In this document: piece after piece, positions 44,041-56,330 of the stretch | Position numbering within the stretch: position 1 is the first letter of the stretch | How the letters are laid out: each line of letters begins with the position of its first letter | Assembly (NCBI RefSeq): GCF_032062135.1 | Contig: NC_092869.1 | Span: 47,040,163-47,104,162 of the forward strand | From: Pyxicephalus adspersus | Lineage: Eukaryota > Chordata > Amphibia > Anura > Pyxicephalidae | Reading direction: 5' to 3' | DNA: 64,000 nucleotides | The notes under the pieces: model-generated | The model's input: the letters and a program-made list of their open reading frames with translations, nothing else | Told to the model about the DNA's origin: nothing | Databases searched by the model: none | Translations under genes and position numbers: made by a program

Positions 44041-45361
44041 ACTAAATATGTGGAGGCCACAAATGCACAGCATTCTTGCTCCTTTTACCCCTGACATTTT
44101 GTCAGTTAGGTCCCTGGAGAAGGTGAGCATTGTCCAGTTTACCCTCCCATAAAACCAGCCCTGAACACATGGCATTCCATGAGGGTTTTGGACTGCCCTG
44201 GTTTGAAGCTGATCTCCAGGCAAAATAGAAAGAACCTTGTCCAGAGAACCATTGACCAATGCAATTGCACCCACATACCTGGTCCCAGCCTGTCTTCTTT
44301 TGCCGATAGCACTCCTTTTCTAATTGCTAAATAGAAATTAGTGGGGTCCTTTTTTGGGTGTCCATATACGATATGAATCATTCGTTAAGGATAATTCACA
44401 CATTTTCTTACGGAAACTAATGTAAAAATTTCACGTGCAAATGTAACTCTTTATAGTACGTTTATGACCACATCTAATTAATACCGTTTAGACATTTCAG
44501 TACATTCACCCGCTGATAGTCAATGCCTTAGCTACATTTGCCCAACAGAAACTTTCACATTCAATGCTAGAACATTCGATTGCCCCAATTTGCAGAGACA
44601 CATATTTTATCCCTAAATCAAAGAAATGAAACGACCCTTCAAAAAATGTAGAGAGTAGAAATAATTATACGATAGTTCAATTCTTCTCCTGGCTTATTGG
44701 CTTATATTTTCTGCAGATTTGATTTTTTTTTCGGTTGCAGAATCTTTAAACTTGTTACATTGAACTGCATTACTTTTGTGTCACCTGCTTACCAAGTGAC
44801 CTGAATGAGCCGTACATTAAAATTCATCAGCAATCGCCAGCCCTGGTGGAGCTTCCGTACACAGCCGCCTTTCAGTGCAGCCACCGGTTTCCTGGAGGCT
44901 CGGAGGCTTCCATTTTGTGTGATCCCTGAACCCTGTTTAATGTGCATTGTGGAATGTATTCAGCTGGGAGATGAGTGGAATGAGTATTTGGTATCCTCTT
45001 ACTGTGGAGCCTTCACAGAACATGATTTATGATCTATTATACAGGAGGAGCGGAACCATCTATACTACTTGTGTTTCACTAGTGGATGAAGAAAAATATA
45101 CTTATCTGATAAATATAAACCCTTTACACATTTTACAAAGTGACTATGAATATGTAATAGAGGTTACAGTAACAAAAAGACAAAGGTGGAGGATGGTTGG
45201 TATTGGAGAGTATTTCATGCGAAGAACACTTAGGATGCAGTAACAACTTCATTGAAGCAGAACTAAACACTCACACATTGTGCATGGTTTTGAACAACAT
45301 TCTAAGAAAAAGGGGATTGAAGAATTTCTTGCTACAAAAATATAGATTACTGTGTTCATTA
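44041..45361. other. No gene seen; some regulatory-looking sequence
   Basis: 44400-44640 (atttcacgtgcaaatgtaac, acatctaattaataccgttt) and 44790-44960 (aatcgccagccctggtggag, cagccaccggtttcctggag) are complex and repeat-free. Frames of 75-98 codons lack domains and overlap each other. Confidence 0.3.
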
Positions 45362-45486
45362 TTTATGGGGTGGCATGGTGCCCTTTGCAGTGCTGGGTCC
45401 GCTGCAAGAAGTTTTATGATATCCCCATTTTTTCTGTGGGTTTCCTTTGGCTTGTTCTTACACATTCCAAAAATATGCAGGCTGCA
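45362..45486 (+). mobile_element. tRNA-headed SINE, 5' part
   Basis: Plus strand: ggggtggcatggtgcccttt (head), gcagtgctgggtccgctgca, then tgtgggtttcctttggcttg and acacattccaaaaatatgca. The B-box area is rearranged (agaagttttatgatatcc) and the copy stops before the L2-type tail. Confidence 0.75.
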
Positions 45487-45898
45487 CTAGTCACACCAGA
45501 ATTTTTCTAAGATGGGTGGGAAAAAGCTATAGGTAAAGGTGGCCCCTGTATTGTGACCCAACTTCTTAGTAACCACTCACAAACAGCCAGGTGGTCACCA
45601 AAAATTGAGTGGTGCACATCACCTAGATAAAGGGAGATTACTGGGCTGTGTAATGATGTATGATTATGGTAGGAAACTGTGCACATCCTGTGGACCTCTG
45701 ATGCCCAGCCTGGGGTTCATTGGTTCTCATTATATAACCCTTGGACCCCAACAGTCAGAAGTTGGTGCATTGATTTATAAAAGGATTAATGCCACTGATT
45801 CTTGAGCGACAGATATTCCATGCTTTGGTAAAGGGGGGACTTGGGGTCCCTTAAACATCATGTTGGGGTCTATGAAACTCTAGCAAATGCCTTCTTAC

Positions 45899-46090
45899 TA
45901 GCCGTGTTGCCTTTGCGCTTTCAGGTAGTGACACAGTGCCATTGGTTCCGTGCATCCTTTCTGGACACCAACAGGGTACTATAGCGTAAGGTGGAGCTAT
46001 TACTCGTCTCTCGAGTTCTTCCATCCCCTTCATAATATATTTTGCAGATTTGTTTATCTCTTTTAGAGAATTGTTACAATTTGGGGTAAA
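45899..46090 (-). other. Weak candidate exon, 64 codons
   Basis: Minus strand: AG acceptor after ggtgtttcag, 192 bases open in phase 0, and a donor GTAAGA. The peptide contains EINKSAKYIMKGMEELERR, a charged helix-like stretch, followed by VPCWCPERMHG with two cysteines. I recognise no family. The polypyrimidine tract is weak and a stop occurs soon after the donor, so chance is a fair explanation; a relic of a retroelement gene is another. Confidence 0.2.
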
Positions 46091-46628
46091 CTGAAACACC
46101 AGTTTTTAGTTCAATGAACCTTTCGAATATGGTTGTTTCCTAAATTGCTAATATATGAGGGCACATTTGCATATTCGTCAGCATATTTTATTCTTGGTTG
46201 CTTTATGTCTTTTTGTTATACAACTTCCTCTAAAGTTCTCATTTTGTATATTTGTTAGGTAAAGAGCAAGCTGCATTATGTGGTTGGAAAGACAAAACTT
46301 CAGCTTTCTGCTAAGCATACAGCAAACTTAATTGGTTTGTTGCATGCTAATGAAACCAATTCAAAACCACTGGCAGGAATACAACCCTGGAGGGTGGAAG
46401 TTAATCTATGAGCTCACAGGTATCGTGTAGGGTTGGGTATTGTGGCTGTATATCACAGCTGCAGCTTTATGAACTCATGGAGAAGCCAGTCCATTGTAAA
46501 AACGAAAAAGAAAACTAGAATTTGAAGATATATAGCAATGTAACAAGTTAAATGACCCAACATTAACATTTGAAGTAGCTGTAACCCTTTAAAAAATTAC
46601 ATTTTGGTGATTGTGTAGCACCTAGTAG

Positions 46629-47245
46629 TAGGGATGAGCAAGCAAGAATATTAGGTTTGATCTTGCAGGGAATCGGGCCTTTCTCGCTTACCGAAAATGT
46701 AAGCAAGAACGGCCTTCTGATTCGCAGAGAGGTCGAGCTCTTGCCAAAAAGGAGGATTTGCATGATGCAGCCCTGGAAATTCTCTGCGATCCCCGGGCAC
46801 TAAAAGTTAATTAACCTCCAGTGCCCCAGGGATCACACACTCTTCTCAATGATTGCAGCCACAGCTGAAATCATTGAGAAGATGTCCAGCACAGGGGAAT
46901 CTCCTGGCATTGTAATATAAGTATCTCTTACAAATCATACATTTATATCTGTAACATGTATCATTTGTAAGAGATACTTATACTACAATGTCAGGAGGTT
47001 CTCCTCTGCAGGGCATCTTCTCAATGATTGCAGCTGTGGCTGCATTCATTGAGATGAGGGTGCTATCCCCGGGGCACTAGAGGTTAATTAACCTCTAGTA
47101 CCTGGGGATCGCGTGAACAGGAGGATTTCCAGGGCTGAATGCAGCTCTGGGAATCCTCCTGTTTTAATTTCCTCCTCCGATGGTTACGCGAAACCGGTTC
47201 GCCCAAACTTCGTGGAACCATTGGAAGTTCGATTTGGTCTACCAT
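46629..47245. mobile_element. Large foldback element with about 200-bp arms
   Basis: Left arm about 46751-46935, right arm about 46963-47163, loop 46936-46962. The inner pairing gtatctcttacaaat / atttgtaagagatac is perfect; further out tctcaatgattgcagcc, aggttaattaacctc, atccccgggcac and ggaggattt are matched across. A secondary 22-bp hairpin sits at 47116-47163 (two mismatches). The outer parts (tagggatgagcaagcaag; cttcgtggaaccattgg) are not inverted copies. A long non-autonomous foldback repeat of unknown superfamily. Confidence 0.8.
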
Positions 47246-47627
47246 AAATGTATTATTTAGGTTGAAGTAAAGCCATAAAACAAATTTCAGCCAGCATTCT
47301 GGCAAGGGGGTTCAACAATCCCTTTTATCACATAACTAGCTGAGCAGATAGATTTGTCTAATAGCTTTACAATACACAGAAAATATTCAGATTGCAAATT
47401 ACAGATAAATCTGACTCTGATAACCATCTTTAAAACTGGATTAGGCCAAAACATTTTAGTGAGGATCATGGTTTTTATTTTGCAGGCTTAATAAAGTATT
47501 ACAGTGGATTTGGTTACCTGCCAGCCTGGATGATTCAGTCTGACCTATTAGTATTCAAATATTATACATGGCTGTGGTTGCTGGTCATGTACTCTCAGTC
47601 AGTCCCAGGGGGCCAATTGTGTGGTGG
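47246..47627. other. No gene seen
   Basis: Unique sequence up to the gap. Confidence 0.3.
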
Positions 47628-47638
47628 NNNNNNNNNNN
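47628..47638. other. Assembly gap, 11 N
   Basis: Eleven undetermined bases between tgtggtgg and gtttgggg. Both sides are G-rich, so a G-run or short repeat may be the cause. Confidence 1.
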
Positions 47639-49827
47639 GTTTGGGGTTTACATTGGGGGTGTGGGAGATTGTCACTAGATCGCTTAGCCAAATAGAAAAG
47701 GTAAATTTTACAAAAAGCAACATATACTTGACAAAAGGTCCAACTTTTCCTTACTATATTTCCAATTCTAAACATTAGAACAAATCCATTTAAATGACTC
47801 TCAAATTGTTTTTTACACAGCCTGTCTTGTTAGTGTTTGAACAATACGTTGCATCGGTGACACCCATTGAAAAGCTCACTGTCACTGGGAAGACGCTATG
47901 TGGTTGGGGTCATGACTCGTGGAGATCATTTCACACTAAGTTATATAGACGACATTCAACTTTATATTTCACTCTGAGCAAAAAAAAATCAATAAATAAT
48001 CTGTTATGTACAGCACTTGCTTGGTTACTTGTTGAATAAAGGTCAGGAACTCTGGATCATAATGCTACAATTTCATAGACAAGAAGAATACTTCAAACCT
48101 GAGCTGGTAAAATGTAAATCTCATTGCATTGACTCACACTATTGGAATTCATTACTAGTTCACACTGTACAAATGTGTGTTAAAATGCAATATAATATCT
48201 ATATATAAATCTGGTATTGAAAAGGTGTAAAGTTCCCAAAATTTGGTTGTATAATGATTTGCCCAATTTTGTGTTCTAAATATCCAGTATAATTCACCAA
48301 CATGTGGGCAAGAGATCTCCCGTTTACTTTGTTTATTTATCTACTTCTTGTTATTTGTCTTCCTATCTTTATCAATGTGATCAACACTTCATATTTCTAA
48401 CTTGTAGCTGATTGAAAACAAGATTCTTTATCATGCTAGCCACGATTACCATAAATAGCCTTGCCCCATTCTGACACCAGACACCATACTCAGGCCAATA
48501 ATAGGCTATTGGTATTTATTCAAGTGACCCTGCCAATCTTTCAATGTGTTCCAAATTTACTGAGCCCTCCCAGCTACTTTCTACAAAGAAATGTTTTCCG
48601 GACTAATTCATCATAACTATTTATCTCCTTTAAAAGCTCTCCATATGGGTCTATCTACCTCCGATACTTGTCTTAAATGTAATACTTCTGGAGCTGATCT
48701 CTATTGTAACTTCTGGGGCTGAAAATTGATTCCTATTTTCTGGAGACAGTTTGTTACATTCATAAACACTAATATTCCATACTCTGCGGTGTTAGGTATC
48801 ACTAGAAACAATGGTGTTCGATAGTCCAGGCAGATGATTGGCCCTAATGCTCTTGGCTATTGGCAGGAGGACAATTCTGCAATGTTCATCGCGTACCCCA
48901 CCAACATGTGCTTGTTTCTAAACAAATTACAATTTTTATTCCATGTGGAATGGATTGAAACCTTTCTACAAAAAGAGCAGAGGATACATTTTTTTTTGAG
49001 ACCTGTGAAAGCTTTATATCCACAATAAATCTCACCACAAAATAACAACTCCAGAAACACTACCATATGGTATCTATATAGGATGGTGGAAAGAGATCCC
49101 CCATATCCTTGTAATCCGTTAATACCACTATCTGCCCATTATTTTCTCTTTTCATTTATTTTTGAGCAGCAATGTGGGTTATCAACTTCGGTGCCACTAC
49201 CAGTTGAGGATTCTACACTATATATACTACACTATACACACTATACACACTATATATAACTACAGTATAAAATAGACAACCATCTAATGCTCCTCCACCA
49301 GAGGACTTTTCTATATCTGCTATATGGAAATTCTTTGACTACAGATATTTTAAACTTACCCATAAAATTCCATCTTGCACAATTGTTTACCCTTTACAAT
49401 ACTTTGATATAAATTTCACTCTAATTAATCTTTGATTGTTTTATGAACCATAATAAATACATTTTTTAGTGAACCATAAGTGTTCCTTTTTAAAGCACTT
49501 GTTCACTGATGTAGATATAACATTGGAGTCCCATGTAATTGAACACAGCAAGTATTTTTCCATTAGTTGTTCTGAAATATTATATTTATTTATGGTTATT
49601 TGTACAGTATTTACCCCCTTTAATTCCTGTCCTTCCTGGTATAGACTGGCAATGCTCTATCCTGGGCCCCAATTGTACTCCTGTATGGCATATCATGGCG
49701 CGCATTTCCAGTAAAGTCTACATGAATGTGTATATTATCTTTGCCTGAAAGAACAGGGAGGCCACATACTCCAAAACCCATTTAATCACACAATACACGG
49801 GTATGGTTGATACTTCTCCCATCTCCT
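47639..49827. other. No gene seen; AT-rich unique DNA
   Basis: A low-complexity stretch of TACACTATA words occurs at 49205-49260. No classified transposon, no coding signature in the short frames. Confidence 0.35.
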
Positions 49828-49957
49828 AGATTGTAAGCTCTTCGGGCCAGGGTCCTGCCCTCCTCTCGTGACACTGTCTGCTATTTCCAACCCCTTTTTA
49901 ATGTATAGAGCTGCGTAAAATGTTTTCACTATATAGATCCTGTTAATAATAAATAAT

Positions 49958-49989
<32 letters not shown>

Positions 49990-49995
49990 AAATTA
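49828..49995 (+). mobile_element. L2-type repeat 3' end with AAT microsatellite
   Basis: ctagattgtaagctcttcgg, gccagggtcctgccctcct, then tttttaatgtatagagctgc and actatatagatcctgttaat, ending in AAT/TAA repeats to 49992. The same tail is at 27997-28075. The GTAAGCTCTTCGGG start is a known-looking frog repeat end; the superfamily (L2-tailed SINE or L2 itself) is inferred. Confidence 0.85.
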
Positions 49996-50289
49996 ATAAT
50001 GATAATTGTTCACTGATGCCACCATTCATAGACCCACCTTGAGCAATGCCTTGTAGCCATTGTTGGAGTGCAGAATAAACACGTTTGTGATACAAAGAAA
50101 ACTAAATATTATTCCATTAAGGTTTACACCTACAGCGGGACAAATAGGTCAGAAGGATTTGGATCCAAAAGAGAGAAAAGGAAGGAAAAATACTTTTTTT
50201 AGCCTTAATGTTTACAGCAGACGCTTATTGATTACTAGTCTCCAGTCCAAAGTGTATCAGTGACCATTTAACAATACATCAGCACAAAC

Positions 50290-50780
50290 CATGAGCAGGC
50301 CATGTCAATTTAGCATTTATGCCCCTCACTGCAGCTTGACAAGCAGGCTCCGGTGAATTTGCTGCAGAGACCAAGAGAAGTTCAGTAATTATTAATATGT
50401 TTGCCTTTACAATTTAATGCTACAAGCATAATATCGCCCAGAGCGCTGAGCTGCCTATAATAATTGATCGTACAAATCAACACATGACATGACTCATAAT
50501 ACTGCTGTACACAGCTAGATGTTCCTGCGACGGCTTGTACAACATCCGCAACATAGCAATGCATGTTCTGGTTTAGAGTTCACTTTCAGGGACCCGGTTA
50601 ATTAACAAGCCAATTTAAACAACTAAATAAGTCAGTTTTCCCTATCTGCATGCTCATTAGTACCAACAGGCAATACAAACCTCGCCAATAGCTAATGTGC
50701 AGATTGTGATCATTAGCATAATCCTGATGTCTGCAACTTAATTATGGCTCAGAAGGAAGGAAATCAGGAATATATTAAGG
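50290..50780. promoter_or_regulatory. Strong candidate conserved non-coding element
   Basis: Almost 500 bp of complex repeat-free sequence dense in homeodomain, POU and SOX-like words: cagtaattattaatatgttt, cctataataattgatcgtac, cccggttaattaacaagcca, tgctcattagtaccaac, tgatcattagcataatcctg and gcaacttaattatggctcag. CpG survives (agagcgctgagctgc). In texture this is the best enhancer-like block in the window. Conservation not tested. Confidence 0.45.
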
Positions 50781-53381
50781 AAGATCTGGATCATACGAGG
50801 ACCGGTCACTTTGTCATAAACATGCTATAGGGATGTTAGTGGAAGGAAGGCTGTTTCTGGCCATTTTGGTGCACCAAGTAGGACACCCTGGGTGCTGCTC
50901 CCCATCCCAACCAGAAAGACATCCACACACCGTCATGTCATACTAAACAAGAACATATGAAAATTTAACAAGATCACCCCAACAGTCATCACCTTCCGTG
51001 ATGTATAGGTCACTGTACAACACGCCATGAAAAAATTGTGCCATGGTGCAAGAACCTTTCTGAATAAATATACAATGAATTCATTGTTTTGTAGGGGAAT
51101 GCATTATATACAGTTTTTAGTAAACCTAATGAGAATTGTACATATTTTGCCCAATTAGCTGTTGAGATATTTGAATAGCTTGCCATTAGTGGTGGGGGGG
51201 GGGGATTCTGCAAGTAGAAAGGCAAGCACCTAGCAATAAGCATACCTACCATAACCTCCTGTTACATTCCAATATGGGAATGTTCTGTTAGACAGAAGTT
51301 GGGAAAGTGTGTAGCTTGCTTTGGAGTGCACATCTTTTCCGCACTCTAATCCATATCCCATTACTATGACAGACAGGTGGTTTAGCCAACAAAAAGGTCT
51401 GAAGGATACACATCTCTCAGTTTACTTTTATTCTTTATACTTTCCCCTTACCGCTGAACATCTTTCTTCCATTATCTCAAGCCCCCCAATGTCTAATATA
51501 TGATGATATGGATTGTAGGTAAAGAATAAAACTTGAGCCCCCTCTCTTGAACATAAAATTTCTTTAAAAAGGTTGTCATCACGAGAAAAGACAAGACCCA
51601 GACTTTTCTACTTATATCCACTGCAATACTATTACATTTATTTTGTAGGCCCTAAAAGGGATTTGGTGATGTGTGGAGTACAATTACCCATCATCACTTT
51701 CCTTTTACCATTCCAGTTGTAGTAAATTAAACTTTGATTGGATGCATTGGCTAAGTTTTTTCTATATAATTGCTTTTTGTACATCCTTACTCAATAGGCC
51801 CACGTAGATAACGTTTTCATGTGTATATTAATCTCATGGTTACCTTTGGGGTCAAATGCATTAGTGATCCTAATCTCATGCTGCTGAGGGATTTAATTAC
51901 TGTTTGGCAATAACCTGACTTGCAACAGATTGATTCCAATCCCTCAGAAGCCTGAGATTAGGATCACCCGTATAGTTTAGCCCTTACTATGTGTAGCGGA
52001 CAGGTGTTGCATATATTAGAGTCAGGTTACTTGTGGGAAAAACACAAACTTGTTTTATATCTGTTCTCTTCTTATCCTCGTGCCAATAACAATGAAGATC
52101 TAGCTCCTCCAAGTTCAGGCCACTAATGCATTTTACTTTTAAATTAGGTTACCTTGCATGTATACTAGGCATTCTTTCTGGTGGATTGTGGTATCAACAT
52201 CAGTGAAGGTCCAAACAGTCGCAGGATCCAGATTCTTTCTATATTTTCTCCATACATAAATAGGTTTATGCAGCCTATGACACATTCACAGTTTCTTCAC
52301 CACCAGACACTTGTCTCTCTTCTTGATGTGGTTTTTCCCACCCTAGAGCCTCTGATGGAAATGTGTGAAAGGATGAGAGGTGTCAGCCTGGCGGTGAGGA
52401 GTTAATTTGTGGATGTACCATTAGCTGAATGGATATATAAAGAAACTAGATCTCGTCATTCTGTGGTTGCACTCTTTGATAGATGTGGCAACTGGGGAAA
52501 TGCGCATGCCCTGGTGGCCAATACTCATCAGAAACGAAGCTGGCCGGTCCTTAAGCAGTGAATTCTTTTGGAAAGGAACTAATTCTACAATGAATCAGTG
52601 GCATCTATTTGGATTGCTCATCATTGTTAGCAAGGTCATGCTGAGGAGTGGCAACTCGAACACTATTCTATTGCTGGAGTAAAAAGATAACCCCAATCAA
52701 GATATTGTCAAAGATGGTTCCAAATACAATAACCACCATACTCCAAATGCAAACAACTAGGAGAATATTCTCTTTACCAGAGTAATGGTAAAACCAATTT
52801 TCGAATCTGATCTAAAGTGTTCAGTTTGCTCAAACCTGGTTTCCATAGAATTGCAGATGAAGTGCAACATTGACCTGGACACCAAAAGAAGAATTAGTAG
52901 ACAGAAAGTCTACTTTTTATCATGCTGTAGACAAACAACCTCCAAAAGATGTCCAAATAAGATAACAAACAAATACAAATTGTGTATTTTGTAAGTACTA
53001 TTTATGTACAAGGTATAAAAATAATGCCTACACAATAGATGTCTCTTAGAATTAGGTTTTTATGGGGAGTGATGGTCCAACTGCCCATCAACTTCGCTAC
53101 TGACGAACCTCTTTTTGGTTCCAGCAAAAGTCTTTGATCAGGATGTGGTAGAAGGAGACCAAGCGTCTCCATGTTAATGAACAAAGTCACTTGATCTCAT
53201 GGCTTTTAGTTCTGACATCTAACTATAATTTAAAAATCAATCCTGTATATCCGACTCCATGATGTATGTCCAATATCTTCAGTATAACACGGCTAAGCTA
53301 TTGTTGTGCCATAGTCTAGAAATAAGAAGGGGTTTTTTATGCCTTTTTAATTTTATTTTAGATATTTGTAAAATTGACACT
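50781..53381. other. No gene seen
   Basis: Unique DNA with a G-run at 51195-51204. At 51850-51970 an inverted pair (gatcctaatctcatgctgct; cagaagcctgagattaggatc) forms a palindrome of about 110 bp that may be a small MITE. Frames of 60-74 codons lack domains. Confidence 0.35.
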
Positions 53382-53589
53382 CTTAGGTGTCTATTTATAA
53401 ATGTTTTAACCCAACTATTACCTACAATTTACACTTTTTGCACATTGGATTCAATAACAAAAATAAATCTCCTAGAAAAAAAATTTCGATTAACATATCT
53501 TCTTTTTCGAATCCAGTGTGAAAATAGTGTAAATGCTGAGTCTAAGTTGTGTGAATTATAGGTGAAACATTTATAAAAAGACCTCTTAA
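53382..53589. mobile_element. Palindromic MITE (family Z)
   Basis: Left ggtgtctatttataaatgtt and tttacactttttgcacattg, right (inverted) ggtctttttataaatgtttc and tttacactattttcacactg, with ggattcaa/ggattcga next. About 208 bp with near-palindromic structure. The TTTATAAATG end recalls family Y, so the two may be related. Non-coding despite the 100-codon frame that crosses it. Confidence 0.7.
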
Positions 53590-53974
53590 AGTGTATTTTA
53601 ACTTTGTTTAATGTGTCTGGCAAAGTTTACACTCACCGGTCTTTTTCTTCCCTTTTACTCTATTTGTCCACCAGAAACAAAGACCAATACTTCAGAAAAC
53701 ATGGCACACAACAGCACTGGTGCTTACTGATTGGCTGATCAAGGTGCTCGTCATTGTCACATGGTAGCATAGATGGAGTTTTTAGCTCATTGTAAGCCCC
53801 AAATCTTGACTGGTAGTTTACACCAACTGTATTCTAATATTTTCTGGAACAGAGCACCACATTTTTTGGAGATAATTTGTAGTCACTGACATTGGCAATA
53901 CTTGATTATTAATATAAAGGTTCTGCTGCCTGAATAAGATATCTCCACTATACATTTGACTTGTAGATTCCTAG

Positions 53975-54224
53975 CTTTGCAAAATAATTCCAGAGGTTCC
54001 ATGAGCAATTTGTGACCCTCAGGTCAGTTTAGGCGACAATGATGTTTTTGGCTATCTGTAAGGATAACATTCTTCCCAATGGCCAGCAATGTAAGAGGAA
54101 TTATTCCCACTGACCACCACACTAATGTACTGTGATCTGTTGATATAGTTATAATACCTGGGGTCCCTAAGACCTAAAAGTTATTTTAAGGGTTCTTTCA
54201 TGGTAAAAAGGTCCATAAACACTG
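53975..54224. mobile_element. hAT-type MITE, copy 5
   Basis: Landmarks ccagaggttccatgagcaat, atgatgtttttggctatctg, aggaattattcccactgacc and the right end ggtccataaacactg. The left terminus is lost. Orientation as in copies 4 and 6. Confidence 0.85.
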
Positions 54225-54828
54225 CTCTAGACCCTGGTACCCAGCCCCACCATAAAACCTGATTATGTATTTACTATGTTAAAGATAATAGAAAGACCAG
54301 CCTAGCACTCTGGGTATATATCCACATAGCTATTTGGCTCACACCAATCCTAATGCACACTATATGTTTGAAGACTTATATCTGAAATAACCAGCGCTGA
54401 TATATACCAGTCTATTGTACTCTACATTTCATGGACGTGGAAAAGAGCAACTGGTAAAGGGGTCTTCCTTCTCCTCACCTATTCATTATGATGGCTGCGG
54501 TGTAAAGAAGTCTAGTATTTTCGACTGTTGCTGGCAATCGTACACACGTTACATTTTTATCAGGAAAGGAACAGAAATGATACAAAATGATGACATGAAA
54601 ATACTCAATATCTTAGCACTCATTTACACATGAATTGGTCTGTAGAAATAAACAATAACAAACCAGAATAACTTAGTTTAAATGGTTGTGGAGATAACGA
54701 TATCTTTCACACATGTTTAATGCATTCATCAATAAAATGCTTGGAAGGCTTAAGCCAAAATCTATAGTAAGGTCACAAAGGTTTATACTGCAGTCTAGGA
54801 GAACATGTCCTGCTAGTAATATAGCAAT

Positions 54829-54915
54829 ATGGTGGCCTCATGCTTGGCACGGAGACCTTGCAATGGTGGGGTCCTAGGTTTAATCTCTTCAAGGGGCTTT
54901 ACCTTGTGTTCAGAG
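54829..54915 (+). repeat. SINE head fragment
   Basis: aatatggtggcctcatgctt, then ccttgcaatggtggggtcct and aggtttaatctc: the tRNA-like head of the window's SINE with a decayed B box. Not a functional tRNA: no acceptor stem partner or anticodon arm. Confidence 0.6.
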
Positions 54916-55361
54916 TTTATTAAATGAGTTTGAAAATTATTGGATCAGCTCAAAATGGCTTCTGTAAGTCAATAGCACAAAAATATAGAACTTTTTTTTA
55001 TTTGACCCTTCTTCATTCTACCTCTTTCTGAAACCTCTTCATTTCAATCATCTTGATTCATTCTTATCACTTCTTTCATTTTTATAATTTAGTTCTCACT
55101 TTTATAGTTGTCTTGCTTCTGGTTTTTGGTATTTCTTCCTTTCTCTTTCTCCCTCTCTTGGATTCTTTTACCCCTCCATCTCTATTCCCTAGCTCTGTCC
55201 TGTTCTCTCCATCCTGTTGCTTTTTTTTTATCTTGGGGGAGAGAAGAAATGATTTTGTGGCCAATGGCTGATGGTGTCATTTATGTTCCATGCAATTAGA
55301 GAAATAAACACAAAATCAGATTCAGATCCACTTTTACTCCAAGTTGTAATAAATTACATTT

Positions 55362-55690
55362 CTTGCCCCCTTTCTGTACATCTTCTTCTCTAAATAATCC
55401 CCTCTCTCTCTTTCTTCCTATCCTCCCTTTCCTCCCCTCTGTCTTTCTCTCTTCTTTATTTTTTCTTTCTCTATCTCTTCCACGTTCCCTCTATTTCTGT
55501 TCCTTCTCCTCCTCTCTGTACTTCTATCCGTCTCTTCCTCTCCTCTCTTTCTTATTCCCTCTCTCTCTTCTATTCTCTTTCATTCTCTCCCTGTTCCACC
55601 CTCTCCTCCTCTGTATTTCTCTCCCTCTCTCCTCTTTCTTGACTTCTCTCTATCCCTCTCTTCTCTCTCGTTCTCCGTCTCCCACCCTTT
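55362..55690. repeat. Polypyrimidine tract (TCTC/CCTT-rich)
   Basis: About 330 bases with very few purines on the plus strand, built of degenerate CTCT, CCTT and TTCT words. The plus frame of 109 codons is Ser/Leu/Phe/Pro only, and the minus frame gives Glu/Arg/Lys repeats; neither is a gene. Such tracts can adopt triplex (H-DNA) structure. Confidence 0.95.
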
Positions 55691-56218
55691 AGCAGTCGCA
55701 TGATGTGATTCTGCAATCCCAATAAATGACATGTACAGGAATCCTGTTGGAGGCGGGGTGGGGATATAAAAAATGTCAGGCTGCTCTGATTCCATGTAAA
55801 TCCCTGTTTTGAATGCAGCTACAGGGCACCCAAAATGGCGTGATCTCATTCTGTAACAAATCCCATGGAGCAGAGAGGGAAGAGAAGCGGATGGAGGGGG
55901 GCTCCTGGAATGGGATTTAGCAGCAGTCGGGTTCATATCATCAGAACACTTTCATTTAATTGGCATGTGTGGGATCCAGATTGCTTGTTATACAGAGAAT
56001 GCTCCTCTGTTTTGTTCAGTTAGATAAGCAAGCTATTCTCTCTCTATATATTTCTATCAACAATGCCAAGACCCCTTGTTTACTAATGAAAAGATTTTGG
56101 TGCAAGTATCATAAAATATCAATTATATCATGGCTGGCAGTAATAAACTATAAACCAACACATTTCATTTTGCATTTTGTTTTTTAAAAGGCCTTTATAT
56201 AAACACAATGCACCAGGG
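55691..56218. other. No gene seen
   Basis: A direct similarity between cgcatgatgtgattctgcaatccc (in part) and ggcgtgatctcattctgtaac at 55697 and 55835 suggests an unclassified repeat. The rest is unique. Confidence 0.3.
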
Positions 56219-56330
56219 AGCAACAAAGTAACCTATAGCAGCCAATCACAATGCACGGTCAGTAGCTTAACCTTGTTGGACCAGTGATAGCAAGTTTTTG
56301 ATTGGTTGGTAGTTATTACTCTTTGCAGAA
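56219..56330. repeat. Small inverted repeat with CCAATCA/TGATTGG
   Basis: agcaacaaagtaacctatag and agccaatcacaatgc on the left, tttttgattggttggtagtt and attactctttgc on the right; the right, inverted, matches the left. A frog-type MITE with ends of this kind is plausible. Confidence 0.5.

Noticed and set aside
45851..46099. Retroviral envelope remnant
   Set aside because: Considered because of the helix-like and Cys-containing peptide, but no LTR, primer-binding site, gag or pol was seen nearby and no diagnostic motif is present.
47581..47700. Biological signal at the N run
   Set aside because: Eleven Ns are an assembly gap; nothing can be said about the missing bases.
55363..55692. 109-codon hydrophobic frame
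   Set aside because: Translation of a polypyrimidine tract.
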